Assembly: GCA_002067565.1 (NCBI GenBank)
Contig: MVQZ01000325.1
Location: 1 to 5,456, forward strand
Source of the DNA: Methanobacterium sp. PtaU1.Bin242
GTDB lineage: Archaea > Methanobacteriota > Methanobacteria > Methanobacteriales > Methanobacteriaceae
Direction: 5' to 3'
Length of the DNA: 5,456 nucleotides
Made by a program: the position numbers and the translations under genes. Under the pieces are notes generated by a model that did no database searches, was not told where the DNA came from, and saw only the letters and a program-made list of their open reading frames with translations. Positions 5,232-5,456 of this stretch are shown piece after piece; the stretch's first letter is position 1, and each line of letters begins with the position of its first letter.

Positions 5232-5456
5232 ATGAAAAAAGTAATATTATTATGCGGCAGCCCACGGCCCAGTGGAAATACTTACCAGGTCCTTGATGAA
5301 TGCGCCAATGTTATAGAAGAGCAAGGACTGGAAGTAGAAATTATACCCTTTGTGGGTAAAAATATCAGATCATGCATTGCCTGTGGAAGATGTGGAGAGT
5401 TAGGGGAGTGCAGTCTTAATGATGATTTAAACCCTATTATTTCCAAAATCAGAGAA
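5232..5456 (+). CDS. Iron-sulfur flavoprotein / NAD(P)H-dependent FMN reductase family (N-terminal part)
   Basis: The first 75 residues of a flavodoxin-fold protein; the window ends inside the gene, and family members run to roughly 190-210 residues. Residues 3-10 form the first beta strand (KVILLCGS), followed by SPRPSGNT at 10-17, the FMN-phosphate-binding loop. Four cysteines at 48, 51, 54 and 60 give C-x2-C-x2-C-x5-C, the compact motif that holds a 4Fe-4S cluster in the archaeal iron-sulfur flavoprotein (Isf). Known Isf proteins pass electrons from ferredoxin and have been linked to reducing O2 or peroxide in methanogens. Plain flavin reductases of this fold often keep only part of this cysteine set, so having all four favours Isf. 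The full-consensus SD suggests good expression, and the inverted repeat at 5181-5209 suggests regulation. The dimer and FMN sites further on cannot be checked here. Confidence 0.88.
   Translation, partial: MKKVILLCGSPRPSGNTYQVLDECANVIEEQGLEVEIIPFVGKNIRSCIACGRCGELGECSLNDDLNPIISKIRE

Overview
This 5.4-kb window looks like ordinary chromosome from an archaeon, most likely a methanogen of the Methanobacterium type. The evidence is indirect: intergenic DNA is very AT-rich, TATA-box-like elements sit at the expected distance from start codons, Shine-Dalgarno (SD) sequences are of the GGTG/AGGAGG kind, isoleucine ATA and arginine AGA/AGG codons are common, and the last gene encodes a compact-cysteine iron-sulfur flavoprotein, a family best known from methanogens. 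No rRNA, tRNA, CRISPR array, transposase or phage gene is visible. The assignment rests on pattern recognition, not on a database search.

Layout, left to right. Positions 72-1664 (+) encode a full-length PLP enzyme, aspartate 4-decarboxylase/aminotransferase (aspD). A 140-bp convergent spacer with small inverted repeats separates it from a 90-residue, very acidic protein of unknown function on the minus strand (1805-2077). That gene is divergent from nudC (2228-3118, +), a zinc-ribbon Nudix NADH pyrophosphatase, and the two share a 150-bp spacer with nested palindromes around a two-way TATA element. After nudC come two membrane-protein genes (3155-3793 and 3804-4109, +) that form a tight pair: a signal-peptide ectodomain protein with a C-terminal anchor, then a 101-residue four-helix membrane protein. 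A convergent spacer with T-tracts follows, then an alpha/beta hydrolase on the minus strand (4194-4985). A 246-bp divergent spacer leads to the start of the iron-sulfur flavoprotein gene (5232 to the window edge), whose promoter region carries a perfect 9-bp inverted repeat.

Nothing ties all these genes into one pathway. aspD makes alanine and CO2 from aspartate. nudC acts on NAD(H)-type dinucleotides and may share a transcript with the membrane pair. The flavoprotein points to redox or oxidative-stress chemistry. The parts least explained by known families are the membrane pair, the acidic 90-residue protein and the palindromic promoter elements. I see no convincing evidence of a wholly new multi-gene system.
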